From an uncultured Eubacteriales bacterium (GTDB lineage: Bacteria; Bacillota; Clostridia; Lachnospirales; Lachnospiraceae), in assembly GCA_900545455.1 (NCBI GenBank), contig UQZF01000158.1, forward strand, positions 1 to 6,437: DNA of 6,437 nucleotides. Direction: 5' to 3'. Numbering within the stretch: the first letter of the stretch is position 1; each line of letters opens with the position of its first letter. Below the pieces are notes generated by a model. It ran no database searches. It was not told the origin of the DNA and saw only the letters and a program-made list of their open reading frames with translations. The translations under genes and the position numbers were made by a program. This document shows positions 6,115-6,437 of this stretch, in pieces.

Positions 6115-6437
6115 TTACCTGTGATAGAGCTTGTTTGTCTGGTATTCGGCTTCGCAGGTGAGGTTGACACCAAGCTTGCGGAATACATCGCGGTCAACTG
6201 ATGAGAGAATCACGGTTGAGTGGACATCACAGCCGCTTAACTCGGACAGTTTGTCAAATGCACGGCGGGCATTCTCATCATCGGCGGCACATATAGAAAG
6301 CGCTATAAGGATTTCGTCTGTGTGGAGACGAGGATTGTGATTGCCGAGGTAATCAACCTTTAGCTTCTGTATCGGCTCTATAACCTTAGGCGAAATGAGG
6401 TCAATCTCATCAGGGATTCCGGCAAGCGTCTTAAGTG
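6115..6437 (-). CDS. UPF0371 (DUF1846) family protein, C-terminal 106 residues
   Basis: The minus strand is open from the right edge to a TAA (complement of 6115-6117), giving 106 residues that end in NKLYHR. The fragment contains the family's conserved C-terminal pattern: VIEPIQKLKVDYLGNHNPRL, then HTDEILIALSI, GCDVHSTVILSSVD and FRKLGVNLTCEAEYQ. This matches UPF0371/DUF1846 proteins, which are cytosolic, about 500 residues long and of unknown biochemical function. The N-terminal four-fifths lie outside the window. Codon use resembles that of pyrG and nothing suggests damage. It is transcribed toward pyrG but separated from it by a strong hairpin terminator, so the two are not likely one operon. 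Family assignment is firm; the role is unknown. Confidence 0.88.
   Translation of the reverse strand, partial: LKTLAGIPDEIDLISPKVIEPIQKLKVDYLGNHNPRLHTDEILIALSICAADDENARRAFDKLSELSGCDVHSTVILSSVDRDVFRKLGVNLTCEAEYQTNKLYHR

Noticed and set aside
6131..6340. Plus-strand open frame of 69 residues near the right edge
   Set aside because: It is the shadow of the UPF0371 C-terminus, which reads convincingly on the minus strand.

Overview
The window is an ordinary chromosomal stretch, probably from a Clostridia-class Firmicute and most plausibly a Lachnospiraceae-like anaerobe. This rests on strong AAGGAGG-type Shine-Dalgarno sequences, moderate G+C with heavy use of AGG, AAG and ATA codons, AT-rich intergenic spacers, and the gene families present (membrane-linked YhaN/SMC-like ATPase, CmpB-type membrane protein, UPF0371/DUF1846). 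The species cannot be named from the sequence alone.

Left part, plus strand: the C-terminal half of an SMC/Rad50/YhaN-like AAA ATPase enters from the left edge (1-1209). It is followed, with no visible terminator, by a membrane protein carrying two tandem copies of the CmpB (DUF1113-type) domain (1258-2559). A putative extended -10 promoter then drives a six-helix DUF308/HdeD-type membrane protein (2685-3218). Next is a MerR-family regulator (3308-4162), whose own promoter has the 19-bp -35/-10 spacer and internal dyad typical of MerR control. The plus-strand run ends at a large perfect inverted repeat (4165-4236) that can terminate transcription from both sides.

Right part, minus strand: pyrG, CTP synthase, is complete (4267-5880) and converges on the same terminator. 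Upstream is a 234-bp AT-rich spacer. It holds a putative pyrG promoter, a strong hairpin terminator belonging to the next gene, and a small AT-rich palindrome. At the right edge is the C-terminal 106 residues of a UPF0371 (DUF1846) protein (6115-6437, minus strand).

Functionally this is mixed housekeeping (pyrimidine nucleotide synthesis, probable DNA metabolism) plus poorly characterised membrane proteins and one regulator with no unambiguous target. I saw no mobile element, CRISPR array, tRNA, rRNA or defence island, and nothing that I can defend as a new multi-gene system. The most useful leads are the whole-unit duplication in the CmpB protein, the MerR gene with its self-promoter and unrecognised acidic, cysteine-containing C-terminal domain, and a pyrG leader that lacks the classical CTP-sensing initiation sequence.
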